Source of the DNA: Sulfurimonas sp. | GTDB taxonomy: Bacteria; Campylobacterota; Campylobacteria; Campylobacterales; Sulfurimonadaceae | Length of the DNA stretch: 6,612 bases | Direction of reading: 5' to 3' | Assembly: GCA_021157485.1 (NCBI GenBank) | Contig: JAGGWO010000089.1 | Coordinates: 1 to 6,612, forward strand | Shown here: in pieces, positions 5,579 to 6,612 of the stretch | Position numbering within the stretch: position 1 is the stretch's first letter | How the letters are laid out: every line of letters starts with the position of its first letter | Program-made: the position numbers and the translations under genes | Notes under the pieces: model-generated | The model's input: the letters and a program-made list of their open reading frames with translations, nothing else | Told to the model about the DNA's origin: nothing | Databases searched by the model: none

Positions 5579-6612
5579 TTGATTGTTAACTTAAAAAATC
5601 CAAACTTATATAACAACCGTGAGCTTTCATGGTTACAGTTTAATACGAGAGTTTTAAAACAAGCTCAAGATGAGTCACTTCCACTCTTAGAACGTCTAAA
5701 GTTTCTTGCTATTTACGGTACAAATTTAGATGAATTTTATATGATCCGTATTGCAGGTCTTAAAAAACTTTTTGCTGCTGGAATCATTGTTTCAGGTGCA
5801 GATAAACTAACACCTCTGCAACAACTTAAAGAGATTAGAAATTATTTACATCAAGAACAACAAGTTGTTGAACACTGCATGGGTGGAATTCTTAAAAATC
5901 TAGAAGATGACGGGGTTAGTATCAAGTCATACGATGAAGTAAACCAAAATGAAAAAAACACTTTAAATAGATACTTTAAAGAAGAGATTTATCCTGTAAT
6001 TATTCCTATTGCCATTGATGCTACACACCCATTTCCTCACCTAAATAATCTAAGCTTTGGTCTTATTGTAAAGCTCAGTGATGATGACGATAAAACTATT
6101 GAAAGATTTGGAATCATTCGAGTTCCTCGCGTTTTAAGTCGTTTTATCGAACTTGATAATGGTACTTATATCACTATTGAGAGTTTAGTAGCACAGCACG
6201 TTGAAGAACTTTTTCCGGGATACTCCCTTATTAAGTATGCTTCCTTTCGAGTAACAAGAAACGCAGATATGGAGATAGAAGAGGAAGAAGCTGATGACTT
6301 CTTAGAGATACTTGAAGAGGGTCTTAAACTTCGTCGTAAAGGTGAGATGGTAAGACTTGAAATCGGAAGCAATGGGGATGAAGAGATTACTAACTTTTTT
6401 AATCGCCATACAAATGTGTACAAAGATGATATATATAAATTTCATACATTCTTAAATCTCTCTAGTCTCTGGCAGATTGTTGGAAATAAAGATTTTGCTC
6501 ATCTTCTACTTCCACCTTTTAAACCAAAAAGCTTACCGCCATTTGATTCTAATGAAAATATATTTACAATACTAGAAAAGCAAGATGTACTTCTTTACCA
6601 TCCATATGAGAG
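5579..6612 (+). CDS. ppk: Polyphosphate kinase 1, N-terminal half (3' end outside window)
   Basis: Reversible ATP:polyphosphate phosphotransferase that builds polyphosphate from the terminal phosphate of ATP; it supports stress survival and phosphate storage. The 344 visible residues cover the N domain and head domain and reach the start of the first catalytic C domain. Seen: NNRELSWLQFNTRVL (12-26); GTNLDEFYMIRIAGL (47-61), in which Asn49 corresponds to the ATP-contacting asparagine of E. coli PPK (Asn45); HPFPHLNNLSF (150-160); a strongly acidic stretch around 229-245; and DVLLYHPYE (336-344) at the right edge. The phosphorylated histidine lies outside, so activity cannot be judged. The frame is open with no frameshift. 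Start is TTG with AAGGA 7 nt upstream. It follows lnt in the same direction. Confidence 0.96.
   Translation, partial: MIVNLKNPNLYNNRELSWLQFNTRVLKQAQDESLPLLERLKFLAIYGTNLDEFYMIRIAGLKKLFAAGIIVSGADKLTPLQQLKEIRNYLHQEQQVVEHCMGGILKNLEDDGVSIKSYDEVNQNEKNTLNRYFKEEIYPVIIPIAIDATHPFPHLNNLSFGLIVKLSDDDDKTIERFGIIRVPRVLSRFIELDNGTYITIESLVAQHVEELFPGYSLIKYASFRVTRNADMEIEEEEADDFLEILEEGLKLRRKGEMVRLEIGSNGDEEITNFFNRHTNVYKDDIYKFHTFLNLSSLWQIVGNKDFAHLLLPPFKPKSLPPFDSNENIFTILEKQDVLLYHPYE

Noticed and set aside
6166..6423. 85-codon minus-strand frame opposite ppk1
   Set aside because: Serine-rich shadow of the acidic region of PPK1; the sense frame carries conserved sequence throughout.

Overview
The window looks like chromosomal DNA of a Campylobacterota (epsilonproteobacterial) species, most likely close to Sulfurimonas. 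It is AT-rich, its protein sequences resemble that phylum, and from memory the order leuS - small membrane protein - secF - secD - yajC matches Helicobacter pylori, while Campylobacter jejuni places lnt divergently beside yajC. The genus is an inference; no search was run.

Layout. The left two thirds is read on the minus strand. The Sec accessory operon yajC-secD-secF (4224 down to 1429) is tightly packed: yajC and secD overlap by 17 nt and secD and secF are 2 nt apart. After a 362-nt gap come a small DUF6394-type membrane protein (1066-728) and the 5' part of leuS (571 to beyond the left edge). The right third is read on the plus strand: lnt (4309-5514), then the 5' part of ppk1 (5579 to beyond the right edge). 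leuS and ppk1 both appear to start at TTG behind good Shine-Dalgarno sequences. yajC and lnt diverge from an 84-nt intergenic region holding a -10 box for each direction; the lnt box lies so close to its ATG that a leaderless mRNA is plausible.

Functionally, YajC/SecD/SecF use the proton-motive force to assist late steps of SecYEG export, and Lnt completes maturation of lipoproteins that arrive by Sec. LeuRS charges tRNA-Leu, and PPK1 makes polyphosphate. These are core genes; no defence system, CRISPR array or recognisable transposase gene is present.

The least explained parts are three intergenic islands that look GC-richer than their surroundings and are rich in hairpins and palindromes: 631-718 (leuS leader), about 1088-1198 (in the predicted leader of the DUF6394 gene) and 1292-1437 (touching the secF stop codon). 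They encode nothing convincing and look like dispersed intergenic repeats or structured RNA. They are the main candidates for something undescribed here.
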